NCBI GenBank assembly: GCA_012960105.1
Contig: DUBV01000105.1
Coordinates: forward strand, 1-54,466
DNA from: Thiotrichaceae bacterium
GTDB taxonomy: Bacteria > Pseudomonadota > Gammaproteobacteria > Eutrophobiales > Eutrophobiaceae
Length of the DNA: 54,466 bases
Direction: 5' to 3'
The translations under genes and the position numbers were made by a program. The notes below the pieces were generated by a model, which saw nothing but the letters and a program-made list of their open reading frames with translations, was not told where the DNA came from and did not search any database. Below are positions 8,064 to 17,574 of the stretch, piece after piece. Every line of letters starts with the position of its first letter. The stretch's first letter is position 1.

Positions 8064-8247
8064 TAAGAAGTATCCAGGATTTATTATAAATATATAATTT
8101 GCCTATAGCATAAAGTCCTTACATAATATTTACAGAAACATCACTCCTTGGTTTTGCTAAGGGAAATTGCAATGCAAAAAAATATAAATAATGAATCCGA
8201 ACAAGTTTCGTTTCTCATGAAAGCATTAGATGAAGCACAATGAAACC

Positions 8248-8616
8248 ATGAAAATAAGAATAATTTTCCTTATCGTCCTGTTTTGCACGAAAATAGAATA
8301 TGCTTCAGGTGATTGGCCGCACTATGTACCTTGCCCAAATATTACTTCCGTAACAGAACCTGCCGGGAACAAGAACACAAGCGATGGTTTTACCTTCTAT
8401 AGTTCAAGGAGTAATGAGCCATACCCTGCTATAAAGTTTATAGAAGCAGATTTAAACAGTACATATACTTTAAATTGTTACTACGAGGTAAGCGATGGGA
8501 CACGCGTAACTGCGACATTCACCACATCAAAATGCTCAGTATCGTCTGGATTCGATAGTTCAGGAAAATGCAATAATTCAGATCCAGGACAATGTATGGC
8601 AGTTTGTAGCTATTAG
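8248..8616 (+). CDS. Small secreted Cys-rich protein, function unknown
   Basis: A 122-residue product begins at the ATG at 8248 with a clear signal peptide (MKIRIIFLIVLFCTKIEYASG). An in-frame ATG at 8230 would add six residues. The mature ~100 residues contain six cysteines, several in a C-terminal cluster (KCSVSSGFDSSGKC, QCMAVCSY), suggesting disulfides in the periplasm or outside. It is otherwise Ser/Thr/Asn-rich and probably beta-structured. I do not recognise a family. It is the only intact gene in the decayed 7.2-9.3 kb stretch, and no strong ribosome binding site is visible. Confidence 0.6.
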   Translation: MKIRIIFLIVLFCTKIEYASGDWPHYVPCPNITSVTEPAGNKNTSDGFTFYSSRSNEPYPAIKFIEADLNSTYTLNCYYEVSDGTRVTATFTTSKCSVSSGFDSSGKCNNSDPGQCMAVCSY

Positions 8617-8706
8617 AGATTGCACAAATGAATCTGGATGAGTTTCAACTCTCAATATTTTTATTTCACTAGATTACTAATACTTGATTTTTATGACAAT
8701 TTAAAT

Positions 8707-9260
8707 CTAATCGCCAGGCACTGGAAATGACTCTAACACTCTTTTGACGCTATCTTGTAAACGTTGTTGCCGAATATCATCTGGCATTTTTAAATTAACC
8801 ACATCGTTTATAGACCTCCTCCACTCACTTTTACGATCAGACACTGTGGCAGCACTCAATATCAATGAGCCATATTCAAAATCATTTTTTCTATTGTCTT
8901 GATTAAGTTCAGGATATTCTTTAAGTATATTTATTACATCTGAATCACTCAATGTCTCTTCTAAAATCACGACATAGCTTGTGTAAAAATCAACCTTCGG
9001 ATTAGAATCCGCATAAGTATACCCTCTGGATTCTAATTCACTTATTAATGAACTTTCTAATAATGATTTTATATTCGAGTCATTAAAGCGAGGAGCATCA
9101 TAAAAAATGTCCCTACAGGCATCCATGAAAATGTTCTTCCGAGTTTTTCAGTCATCACCGAATTTGAATCATCAACTTGTTTTGCGTGAGCCGCACCAGT
9201 AATGACAAGAAGTAACCCAATCAATCAATAATGCGTAAAACTTGATATAGTATTTTTCAT
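8707..9260 (-). pseudogene. DUF4136-like exported protein, disrupted by a stop and a frameshift
   Basis: The longest intact frame (9126-8707) encodes a DUF4136-like domain: LISELESRGYTYADSNPKVD, FEYGSLIL and a closing helix ending SVKRVLESFP. Upstream, in a different frame starting at an ATG at 9260, is a signal peptide (LIGLLLVITGAAHA) interrupted by TGA at 9227-9225. The frames are joined if one A is added to a five-A run at about 9149-9155, giving a coherent exported protein. Two lesions are needed to explain the locus, so it is scored as a pseudogene, although the homopolymer site could be a sequencing error. Confidence 0.7.
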
Positions 9261-9286
9261 GATAATGTTTTCTCTCTGAATAATTC

Positions 9287-10507
9287 TTATTGAAAGAATG
9301 GTAACCCCATAAAAAATTGAATAACAAAAGCATTCGTTATATCAATAAAAAATGCACCCAATAACGGAATAATTAAAAATGCTTTAGCTGAAGCACCATA
9401 CTTGGTGGTTATCGCGCGCATGTTTGCCATGGCTACAGGAGTGGCACCTAATCCTAATCCCGCAAATCCAGCCGTAATAACTGCTGCATCATAATCACGT
9501 CCGGCTATACGAAAAACAATAAAGTAGGCAAAGAAAGCCATTACCATTACCTGTAGCAATAGCACTAACAATAATGGTCGTATTGCATGCGATAGAATCA
9601 GTATTTGCATACTCATCAAACTCATCGAAAGAAATAAAGTCAGGCTTACATCACTCCATAAACCAATAGCATTGATATACTGCTCTGTTTTTTTAATTTT
9701 TAGTAAATCGGAAAGGTTAGTAATGATGATGCCAACGAAAAGAGAAGGCAGGTATAGAGGCATAGTAATACCTTTAGTATCCAACCATTCATGTATGTAG
9801 CCACCGATACCCATACAAAGCGCAATAACAAATGTTGCATTTATTATTACATCCATATTTACCAGACTAGCCTTGCTCTTATGTTGAGGATTAGGTGTTT
9901 CGGAAGATTCTGTCTTATCACCTTTAAGATTATATTTAGTGATTAAAAATTTAGCGATAGGGCCTCCCACTAAACCACCAAAAATCAAACCAAAGGTTGC
10001 GCAAGCCATTGCAATCTCTACTGTCCCATTTAGCCCATATTGTTCTGCGAAGAGCTTGCCATAAGTAATCCCTGTGCCATGACCGCCTGCAAAAGAAACG
10101 CTACCTGCTAGTAAGCCATAGGCAGGATGGCCTTCCATGATTGATGCTACTGCAATGCCGATGGAATTTTGTATAACTAGATAGAATGTTGCGACAGCTA
10201 AGATAATGACTAATAACTTCCCGCCTTCTACAAGTAAGCGTAGATTGGCGGAAAGGCCAATGGTACTGAAGAAGATAAGTAACAACATGTCACGCAGAGC
10301 CAAATCAAAATTCACTTTGATATTGGCAGTAATATCCAGTAAAGCCACGATCAAACTGCATATCAAACCACCTGTTACAGGTGCAGGTATATTGAATTCA
10401 CTTAGAAAATTGACTTTCTTTGTCAGGAACATACCTAACCATAAAACAACGATACTGAGCTCCAGAACATGACGAGTACCTAGTTCAATGACAAAAATAT
10501 CATTCAT
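9287..10507 (-). CDS. gltS: Sodium/glutamate symporter GltS
   Basis: This 406-residue polytopic membrane protein shows the GltS family hallmarks: the N-terminal LGTRHVLELSIVVLWLGMFL, two inverted halves with re-entrant loops, GSVSFAGGHGTGITYG in the first half and GFAGLGLGATPVAMANM in the second. GltS imports L-glutamate with sodium ions across the inner membrane. Length is that of the family. It is transcribed divergently from an OprD-type porin gene, with an operator-like dyad in the 150 bp between them, so outer- and inner-membrane uptake may be co-regulated. Confidence 0.92.
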   Translation of the reverse strand: MNDIFVIELGTRHVLELSIVVLWLGMFLTKKVNFLSEFNIPAPVTGGLICSLIVALLDITANIKVNFDLALRDMLLLIFFSTIGLSANLRLLVEGGKLLVIILAVATFYLVIQNSIGIAVASIMEGHPAYGLLAGSVSFAGGHGTGITYGKLFAEQYGLNGTVEIAMACATFGLIFGGLVGGPIAKFLITKYNLKGDKTESSETPNPQHKSKASLVNMDVIINATFVIALCMGIGGYIHEWLDTKGITMPLYLPSLFVGIIITNLSDLLKIKKTEQYINAIGLWSDVSLTLFLSMSLMSMQILILSHAIRPLLLVLLLQVMVMAFFAYFIVFRIAGRDYDAAVITAGFAGLGLGATPVAMANMRAITTKYGASAKAFLIIPLLGAFFIDITNAFVIQFFMGLPFFQ

Positions 10508-10534
10508 AGCCTTTAACCTAAAAAATTAATATAT

Positions 10535-10557
10535 TGTTTTAAACATACTATAAAACA
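10535..10557. promoter_or_regulatory. Operator-like dyad between gltS and the OprD porin gene
   Basis: TGTTTTA (10535-10541), nine bases, TAAAACA (10551-10557) is a perfect 7-bp inverted repeat with half-sites about one helical turn and a half apart. It lies in the shared divergent promoter region. A/T-only dyads arise easily in AT-rich DNA, so this is a weak prediction. Confidence 0.3.
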
Positions 10558-10658
10558 CGTCCTAAATAGTGCAAAAACAATCAAATATGATACTTTATAG
10601 TTGAATAACAAAAGTGTATCACAGACATTTTCATGATAAATCATATTATTCTAAGTTG

Positions 10659-12044
10659 ATGATAATTATAAAATATACTCGGTTATTGTGCGTCGCATCA
10701 ATATTCTCTTTTGTTATGAGCATCTCACCAAACCTATATGCAGAACCAAAATATGTACTGGATGAAAAACCACATCCCAGTTCTGCAGATAAGATAAAAG
10801 GTGCTTTATCATCATCATTTATTATTGAGCGTCTAAAAGGTCCCTTTTTTCCAATATTGAAAGAGAAGCTCCAGAACCTCCCGCCTTTCTTCCGTGATAC
10901 AAAACTCGGATTAAACTTCAGAACCTTTAATTTTGATCGGGATAATGACGGATTCGTCGATGTCGATGGTAGTAACGATAATAAGGCATGGACTGTTGGT
11001 GGTTCGATTGATTACCAATCCGGCTACTTATTCGATCGTCTTTCATTGGGTGCCAGCTATTACACGTCACAAAAAATTAATGGTACAGAAAATGAAGGAG
11101 GAACAACTTTATTAGAACCTGTTCAGAATGGATTTGATGTTCTTGGACAAAGCTATGTTAATTATAAACTAAATGATGAAATTAACTTCCGCGCTTACCG
11201 CCAATCATTTAACCTACCTTACTTGAATAAACAAGACAACAGAATGGTACCAAATACACATGAAGCTTTTACCATCACAGGGTTAAATGCCTTACCCAAA
11301 GTTAATTTCATTGGTGGTTATGTCAGTAAAATGAAAACACGTAATTCAGACTCGTTTAAACACCTGTCTAGTATTGCTGGTGCAACAGGAACTAACGATG
11401 GACTATTTATGGCAGGAGCGCGCTATCGCATCAATAAACATACAAACTTTGGTGCAATTAATTTCTATTCATTCAATATAATGAATATCTTTTACACTGA
11501 AGCGAATCATTTAATTAAGATCACTGATAATATTCCACTAAAGCTATCTGCACAGTTTACAGATCAACGTAGCATTGGTAATGAAAACATTGGTAATTTT
11601 GATACCCGAACTGGTGGAGTTAAAGCCTCGATAAGTTATCGTGGTGCAGTATTGACCGCTGCCGCAACAATAACAGATAAACACGCTGGTATACGATCCC
11701 CATATGGTGGTCGACCGAGTTATTTATCAATCATTGTAAAAGATTTTGATCGTGCTGATGAAGACGCATGGTTAATGGGGCTAGCTTATGACTTTAGTTA
11801 TATTGGCTTAGATGGACTCAGTGCCTATACCAACTATGCTGAAGGTATTACCCCGGATACGGGAAGTGCAGCTTCACCTGATCAGTCTGAATGGGATATC
11901 ACTATAGACTATCGCCCGCAGATACCAATTCTTGAAGGCTTATGGTTTCGATATCGAAGAGCAGAAATTGATCAGGATGGTACAGGTGCTATTGATTTAG
12001 TTGATAATCGATTTATTCTTAACTGGGAAATACCACTTTCATAA
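10659..12044 (+). CDS. OprD-family outer-membrane porin
   Basis: The product (461 residues from the ATG at 10659; a GTG at 10614 would lengthen it) has a signal peptide ending near LYAEPKY and the OprD-family start FFRDTKLGLNFRTFNFDRD followed by alternating amphipathic strands. Motifs such as RAYRQSFNLPYLNKQDNRMVPN are typical of OprD/OccD/OccK porins that pass carboxylate-bearing solutes. The last strand reads NRFILNWEIPL. Being divergent from gltS, it may be the outer-membrane route for glutamate or related acids; this is inference. The potassium-channel gene follows 14 bp after its stop. Confidence 0.85.
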   Translation: MIIIKYTRLLCVASIFSFVMSISPNLYAEPKYVLDEKPHPSSADKIKGALSSSFIIERLKGPFFPILKEKLQNLPPFFRDTKLGLNFRTFNFDRDNDGFVDVDGSNDNKAWTVGGSIDYQSGYLFDRLSLGASYYTSQKINGTENEGGTTLLEPVQNGFDVLGQSYVNYKLNDEINFRAYRQSFNLPYLNKQDNRMVPNTHEAFTITGLNALPKVNFIGGYVSKMKTRNSDSFKHLSSIAGATGTNDGLFMAGARYRINKHTNFGAINFYSFNIMNIFYTEANHLIKITDNIPLKLSAQFTDQRSIGNENIGNFDTRTGGVKASISYRGAVLTAAATITDKHAGIRSPYGGRPSYLSIIVKDFDRADEDAWLMGLAYDFSYIGLDGLSAYTNYAEGITPDTGSAASPDQSEWDITIDYRPQIPILEGLWFRYRRAEIDQDGTGAIDLVDNRFILNWEIPLS

Positions 12045-12058
12045 CATTGGATATTGTC

Positions 12059-12745
12059 ATGGACACACCTAAAAATATAGAAGAATCTCTAAATAAAGGC
12101 AATTTCATATATATGCTTATTGGTTTACTGACCCTTTCATTAATAGGGCCTTTAATTACGCAATGGTATCCTGATGGTTCCAGAATAATCACACAATTTG
12201 CCTTTATGTCTGTCATGGTGATCGGTGTATGGAGTCTAAATAAACAACGAGTCTGGTTTATGGCAGGACTCACCTTGATTATTCTAAGTTTGTTTTTTAC
12301 ATTTATAAATTATTTCATTAACTCAAAATCTTTATTATTAATCGGATTATTTAATACATTACTATTTTGTATATTGTCTATGATAGTGGCAATTCGACAA
12401 ATATTATTTCGCGGAAGCATTACGACTAATAAAATAGTTGGTTCGATTTGTATTTACTTATTGTTAGGCTATATCTGGGCGATTATTTATATTTTTATTG
12501 ATGTAGTATTTCCAAATTCATTTAACGGCATAGCATCATCATCAAACTATAATGATTACTGGGACTTGATTTACTACAGTTTTGTGACATTAACCACACT
12601 AGGTTATGGTGACGTTAGTCCAGCTATACCCATCGCACGATCATTTTCTTATCTTGAAGCAATATGTGGACAGTTTTATTTAGCGATTCTGGTAGCAAGT
12701 CTGGTTGGCGCATATCTGGCTGATCACAGTAAACCAGACGTATAG
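12059..12745 (+). CDS. Two-pore-helix (Ion_trans_2) potassium channel with four extra TM segments
   Basis: About 228 residues with roughly six membrane segments: four N-terminal helices, then a pore module with TM, pore loop and TM. The selectivity filter TLTTLGYGD is canonical for K+ channels. There is no cytoplasmic RCK/TrkA-N domain, so gating is not by a visible ligand domain; the N-terminal helices lack an obvious arginine-rich voltage sensor. The start at 12059 (MDTPKN) is preferred over an upstream TTG. It follows the porin gene after 14 bp and is probably co-transcribed. Confidence 0.85.
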   Translation: MDTPKNIEESLNKGNFIYMLIGLLTLSLIGPLITQWYPDGSRIITQFAFMSVMVIGVWSLNKQRVWFMAGLTLIILSLFFTFINYFINSKSLLLIGLFNTLLFCILSMIVAIRQILFRGSITTNKIVGSICIYLLLGYIWAIIYIFIDVVFPNSFNGIASSSNYNDYWDLIYYSFVTLTTLGYGDVSPAIPIARSFSYLEAICGQFYLAILVASLVGAYLADHSKPDV

Positions 12746-12809
12746 ATGTCACATTCGTTTAACACAATTGGCTATATCAACTTAAACAATATTGCTTGTC
12801 AGTTCGTTT

Positions 12810-14531
12810 TTAGCTTAATAATCGATTGATATGAATGATAGTCAGATCATCAGCCAGTGGTTGCTCAAGTAACTCATCAAGCTCTTTAGCCAATAATTCG
12901 ATAAGGTTTTCTCGCGGACACGATTGCAAACAAGTCTTTGTTAACTCAACCAAGCCTTTCTCTTCCAATCTAACTCCCGATTTTGTTTTTCCCTCTGTGA
13001 CAGCATCGCTATACAAAAGAATGGAGGAGCCTTTTGGAAAGGGAATCTCTCGGTCTTCATAAGTAGAACCATCAAACATCCCAATAGGAAGCCCCTCCCC
13101 TATCCCTATAAGTGGTTCATCTTCACCGGGCATAAAAATGAGAGGATTGGGAGTGGCAGCACCAGCATAAGTCAGAATATCAAGATTACGATCAATCACT
13201 CCATAGAACATAGTGGCGTATTGACCTGATGGCAATAAGGGCGAGAGACGATTATTCAGGTTTTCTAAAAATACTGCAGGCTCTGTATTTGTTGTAGCTT
13301 CACTTTCTAATAAGGCATGTAATCTGAAAGTATTTAATGCTGCATTAATACCATGACCCACAAAATCAACCATTAATACTGCTACGCGATTCTCATCAAT
13401 ACTATCCAATTTCCAAAAATCACCACCTAATTCTGAGCTTGGTTCAAAGCGTGAGTCAATGTGTAATACATGGATATCAGATATAGTCTTCACTTTATCT
13501 AAATCAGGTAACAAAACTCTCTGAGTTTCACGTGCCATATCCAGTTCACGACCAACTCGTTCACCATAGGCTTCCAGGACTTCTGTTAGTTTTTGAAGTG
13601 CATTTCTTTGTGTGATTAATTTACTTTCACTTTCCTGTAATGCACGCTTCTGCCTTTGAACCTGACTGATCCACAATACCGCCAGGATTAGAAGAACTGA
13701 CAAGGTGCTACCTACTTTCCATAATAATGAATAATCCACTAACGGATCGTATTCAACATTAATCCAACGTTGCTGAATAGCGGTATGTTCTTCCGTTGTA
13801 ATGCTGGCAAGTACTTTATCTATTAGAGGAACCAATGATTCCCAGTCCTTACGAAAACCAAATCGCATCTCTAATGCTGGAACCTCAGCGGGTGCTGCAA
13901 CCTTAAGATTTGCCAAATTATATTTTCTGATCAGATATATACCAACAGCGAGGGTACCGACAAAGGCATCTGCTTGACCCGTTGAGACAAGTTTTAAAGC
14001 ATCAAAAGGATTGTCGGCCATGACCACATCAAGTTTTGGGTATTGTCGTTTTAGAATATCCGTTACTGCATAGCCTTTTGTCATGGCAACTCTTTTATTA
14101 TTTAAATCTTTCAGTCCACCTACATAAGGATAATCAGGTTGCGTAAAAATGACCTGTGGAATTGATGTAAATGGCGCAGTAAAAGAGAGATATGCATCCC
14201 GCTCTTGAGTCTGTGCCAGACAAGTGATTACATCGAGATCTTTGTTCATGATTTTGTTCAGGACATCATCCCAAACAAGATCAGGAATCAGCTTAATTTC
14301 CAGGCTTAAACGTTTTGCCACAATATCCGTATAGTCTTGACATATACCTGCATAAACACCATCTTTTTGGCGAAATTCAAAAGGTGGCCATGCAGAATCT
14401 GCTCCCCTGAGCATTGTATCCGGATATTCTGATAGCAATTGTTGTTCATCGTCAGATAAAAAGAATGTTTCCTGTGCATGTGCTACAACAGAAATACAGA
14501 CGATCATCAGCAACAAAATATGACGAGACAT
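12810..14531 (-). CDS. Periplasmic SBP_bac_3 sensor fused through one TM to a SpoIIE/RsbU-type PP2C phosphatase
   Basis: The order is signal peptide (ending VVAHAQ), periplasmic amino-acid-binding-type domain (about 25-265), one transmembrane helix (about 275-295, STLSVLLILAVLWIS), a coiled coil, and a cytoplasmic SpoIIE phosphatase domain (about 340-570). The phosphatase shows its metal-site motifs: GGDFW, VDFVGHG, YSDAVTEG and ADDLT. Such proteins usually dephosphorylate an anti-sigma antagonist in a partner-switching module in response to a ligand. No STAS-domain antagonist or anti-sigma kinase gene lies nearby. Start set at 14531; an ATG at 14573 would add 14 residues before the signal peptide. 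Confidence 0.88.
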   Translation of the reverse strand: MSRHILLLMIVCISVVAHAQETFFLSDDEQQLLSEYPDTMLRGADSAWPPFEFRQKDGVYAGICQDYTDIVAKRLSLEIKLIPDLVWDDVLNKIMNKDLDVITCLAQTQERDAYLSFTAPFTSIPQVIFTQPDYPYVGGLKDLNNKRVAMTKGYAVTDILKRQYPKLDVVMADNPFDALKLVSTGQADAFVGTLAVGIYLIRKYNLANLKVAAPAEVPALEMRFGFRKDWESLVPLIDKVLASITTEEHTAIQQRWINVEYDPLVDYSLLWKVGSTLSVLLILAVLWISQVQRQKRALQESESKLITQRNALQKLTEVLEAYGERVGRELDMARETQRVLLPDLDKVKTISDIHVLHIDSRFEPSSELGGDFWKLDSIDENRVAVLMVDFVGHGINAALNTFRLHALLESEATTNTEPAVFLENLNNRLSPLLPSGQYATMFYGVIDRNLDILTYAGAATPNPLIFMPGEDEPLIGIGEGLPIGMFDGSTYEDREIPFPKGSSILLYSDAVTEGKTKSGVRLEEKGLVELTKTCLQSCPRENLIELLAKELDELLEQPLADDLTIIHINRLLS

Positions 14532-14592
14532 ATGATTAAATTTAATTAAAATAAATTTTGTAGACAGTAGCATTATTGTACTGTTTATAGCT

Positions 14593-15504
14593 TTACTGAA
14601 TATGGTTCATTCCGAAATAGTAGATCCTTTGTTCGAATGAATTTATTTTATCAGGATTAAGAATCAGTTCAGATTCTTTCAAACGAACAACATCATCCTG
14701 TCGATCAACCCATTCGTCAGCAGTGTCCAACGTCGTTAATACACTACTAGCCCCTTTAGTATAATAATGCCCAGGTATGACTACCCTTGGTTGATAACGC
14801 TTTAGTGCATCATCAATATCTTGATAGGATAGAATATGACTTGAACCATCTATATTCATAATTAGTATATCAATATTTTTTAAAAGTTCATTTGCAAACT
14901 TTGAGAGATCAGGACGGTTATCTCCCCAATGAGCTATTCGCAATCCACCTGTCTCTATAATTTGAATAAAATTATCCATATGCAAATAATTATTCGGTGG
15001 GCAAAATTCTTGACTAAACTCTTTCGCTACGTCAGTCCATTTATACCACCCTTTCGATTTACACATGTGTTTTTCAGCAATGCCGGTAATCTTCACATCA
15101 CCTAGTTTGAGTTCACCAGCCATGCGTTCTAATACCATGATCGCATGAGGCCGATACACCGCATCATGATCAAAATGCGCATGCGTTGAGATAACGATAT
15201 CGACAGCAGTCTCAGGAAATTCATTTGGAAACCAACGTCCCCACACTCCGGAAGGATCATTGCGCCAGGGATCTATCAATATGCTCAGACCTTCTGGTGA
15301 TGTAATTTTAAAAGCCATGTGACCATAAAATTCTATTTTCACATCTCCTGACTTTTCAGGGTCTCCTCCCTGAGTCTGCATTCGGATCACATTATTATTG
15401 TTTTCCGAAAATTTCCACGAATCAGAATCTGAAGAGACGATGGTTGAAAATGTGACCAACTGAAATATAATTAAAAGCCCAATATTGTTTCGTAAACACT
15501 TCAT
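14593..15504 (-). CDS. Exported metallo-beta-lactamase-fold hydrolase (UlaG-like)
   Basis: A 303-residue protein with an N-terminal signal peptide (about 1-25) and a metallo-hydrolase domain. The metal-binding motif is THAHFDHD; other ligands appear in AHWGDNRPD and VIPGHYY. The KIEFYGHMAFKI start and short fold resemble UlaG-like/YtxM-type hydrolases rather than true beta-lactamases. It probably acts in the periplasm; its substrate is unknown. It is 61 bp upstream of the sensor-phosphatase gene in the same orientation and may be co-transcribed with it. Confidence 0.8.
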   Translation of the reverse strand: MKCLRNNIGLLIIFQLVTFSTIVSSDSDSWKFSENNNNVIRMQTQGGDPEKSGDVKIEFYGHMAFKITSPEGLSILIDPWRNDPSGVWGRWFPNEFPETAVDIVISTHAHFDHDAVYRPHAIMVLERMAGELKLGDVKITGIAEKHMCKSKGWYKWTDVAKEFSQEFCPPNNYLHMDNFIQIIETGGLRIAHWGDNRPDLSKFANELLKNIDILIMNIDGSSHILSYQDIDDALKRYQPRVVIPGHYYTKGASSVLTTLDTADEWVDRQDDVVRLKESELILNPDKINSFEQRIYYFGMNHIQ

Positions 15505-15584
15505 AACTCTATGTGTCCTACATATTATTTAAATTAATAATAATGAGTTCTATCACTGCTGATACAAGGTTCATAAAAAATCGT

Positions 15585-17498
15585 TTACATCAATGGTTCT
15601 GCAACCACTCCAAACCCGCTTACTAAGATCGTTTTCAATTGTTCGTCTGATAATGAAGTGCCTGGGAATTGACCTACGCTTTCATAATGTTCATAAAAAT
15701 TCGGATCATCCATAGTTACAGGCTGCATACCATCACGTAATTCAAAACTACTCGTATATCTAAAGGGCCAAATATCAAACACAGGCAACATCCGTGAAAT
15801 AGTTTCCAGAGTTTCTGTTATAAAACCAAGGATTGGTACATGTTGACGTTTAGCTATAGTCCAACTGTTTTGCGGTGCTATGTATTGATGAATACTTTTC
15901 GATAATTCTTCTGCAAATGCTTTATCGCGTATTGTTAAGGTCACTTCTGTGTTTAATCCAACACCTCGTGGATCAAAATTATGTGAACCAATTACAGAAA
16001 TTTCATTATCAATGACCAGTGATTTTGAATGTATACCTATCCTTGGCCCATCAACACTATCGATAGCGACAGTATCGTAACGATCAAATTCTGTATCGCC
16101 TTCTGGATCAAATTCAGACCTTCGTTCATCAGGATTGCTATGTTTCGCCAATTTAGTATAACGCGGCATCATTTTTTCTATATCATCAGGGTTGGGTTTC
16201 AATTCATGAATCTTGAATTGAAGATCTTTCACATTACGTTTTTTTCGTTTAAAGGAAAGTGCATAAATTATATATTGATCAATAGATGCGAGACTATTTG
16301 TAGAAACTGTAAAATCAATATCAGGGTTATTTTCCCTTAAATCACTAAACAATTTGTATGCGGAATTACTAATTAGAAAATAAGGCGTCTGCATAAGCAC
16401 AGACTGCTTTGCATCTTCGATAACCTGTCTCAATTTTTTCGAGGTATTTAAATCTGCTTCTGCATCTTTAATAAATGGTTTCTGTGGTCTATCGGCTAAA
16501 AACAAAACATCCGATACAGAATGTGCCGTTTCAATAAATTGTTTTGTAATATAAGTATTATTAGTAGCATTGAGAATAACTTCATCGAAGTCTTTGCTAT
16601 CAGGAAAAATTAAATCCGGTAAGGTTTTTTGTTTATTATTGTCAAATAAATGTTCCCTAACATCTGATAACTGATCCAGTTCAACGGTAATTGGATCATC
16701 CCAGTAACGATTAAAAGATTTCTGCATATCACCAGCAGCTGAACCTACAATCAAAACATCACGATCAAGAAAATCATATTCTTCATCCCAGTTGTAATAT
16801 GCATTTTCTATATTTCGACCACCCGTTATACCTATACGGCCGTCAAATACCATAACCTTATTATGCATGCGATGATTAAGCTTACTGAAATCCGTAAACA
16901 AAGATTTCACGGCATCCATTGTCGACAATGTTGCTTTGTGTTGTAACGGGTTATACAACTTTACCTGAAAGTTCTCATGCAATAGAGCAACCGCAGCCAG
17001 GTTGGCTGGATCGTTTCCTGAATAGAGTTGATCACCAATGATACGAACCCTAACTCCTCTTTTTGCCGCAGCAATTAATTCTTGTGCAAATAAGCCACCT
17101 ATTTCATCATTCGCCCAAATATAGGTTTGAACCTCAATTGATTCTCGGGCAGCCCGAATCAAATGTATGCGCGCTATTAATGATTTCTCACCAACATCAA
17201 GAATAGTTGCAGAATGAAGATTGTTACTTGTCGAACTGAATAATTCGTCTGCCAGGTCTTTTAGAGGAGAATCTATGCTACAACGGGATATATTAGATTG
17301 TGGACATGATAATTCAGTGTTTGCAACTACTCGAGGTAATAACTCTTGTTGCTCTTCTATCACCTTTACTGATGAACAAGCAGAAATTAGGAGCATGAAA
17401 GTAATTAACACTCCAACCTTAACAAAATAATTTTTGTTAATATAAACTGTCTCATATAAACTTGATGAAATTAAATAATGCAAGGCTATTATTGGCAT
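15585..17498 (-). CDS. Phospholipase D-family lipoprotein (cardiolipin synthase C-like)
   Basis: This protein carries two HKD motifs: HNKVMVFDGRIGITGGRN (about 205-225) and HSKSLVIDNEISVIGSHN (about 495-515). A lipobox (LLISAC) gives a lipidated N-terminus; the ATG at 17498 puts the cysteine near residue 41, long for a signal peptide, so a later start is possible. Two-HKD proteins of this layout (ClsC/YmdC and relatives) move phosphatidyl groups between lipids. Predicted location is the inner face of the outer membrane or the periplasm. It runs in the same direction as the hydrolase gene downstream. Confidence 0.85.
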   Translation of the reverse strand: MPIIALHYLISSSLYETVYINKNYFVKVGVLITFMLLISACSSVKVIEEQQELLPRVVANTELSCPQSNISRCSIDSPLKDLADELFSSTSNNLHSATILDVGEKSLIARIHLIRAARESIEVQTYIWANDEIGGLFAQELIAAAKRGVRVRIIGDQLYSGNDPANLAAVALLHENFQVKLYNPLQHKATLSTMDAVKSLFTDFSKLNHRMHNKVMVFDGRIGITGGRNIENAYYNWDEEYDFLDRDVLIVGSAAGDMQKSFNRYWDDPITVELDQLSDVREHLFDNNKQKTLPDLIFPDSKDFDEVILNATNNTYITKQFIETAHSVSDVLFLADRPQKPFIKDAEADLNTSKKLRQVIEDAKQSVLMQTPYFLISNSAYKLFSDLRENNPDIDFTVSTNSLASIDQYIIYALSFKRKKRNVKDLQFKIHELKPNPDDIEKMMPRYTKLAKHSNPDERRSEFDPEGDTEFDRYDTVAIDSVDGPRIGIHSKSLVIDNEISVIGSHNFDPRGVGLNTEVTLTIRDKAFAEELSKSIHQYIAPQNSWTIAKRQHVPILGFITETLETISRMLPVFDIWPFRYTSSFELRDGMQPVTMDDPNFYEHYESVGQFPGTSLSDEQLKTILVSGFGVVAEPLM

Positions 17499-17574
17499 TT
17501 TTTATTTCTCTCAAACCTGAATAGCAATATTATAATCGCATTATACGGTAATGAGCTAAGCTCAGGAATATATA

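Noticed and set aside
8172-8243. A 23-codon frame starting MQKNINNESEQ upstream of the secreted protein
   Set aside because: Too short and without supporting features; could be a leader or remnant, not called.
13428-13443. GGDF sequence in the sensor phosphatase, suggesting a GGDEF diguanylate cyclase
   Set aside because: It is the GGDFW element of the SpoIIE phosphatase fold, and the rest of the domain (VDFVGHG, YSDAVTEG, ADDLT) is PP2C-like.
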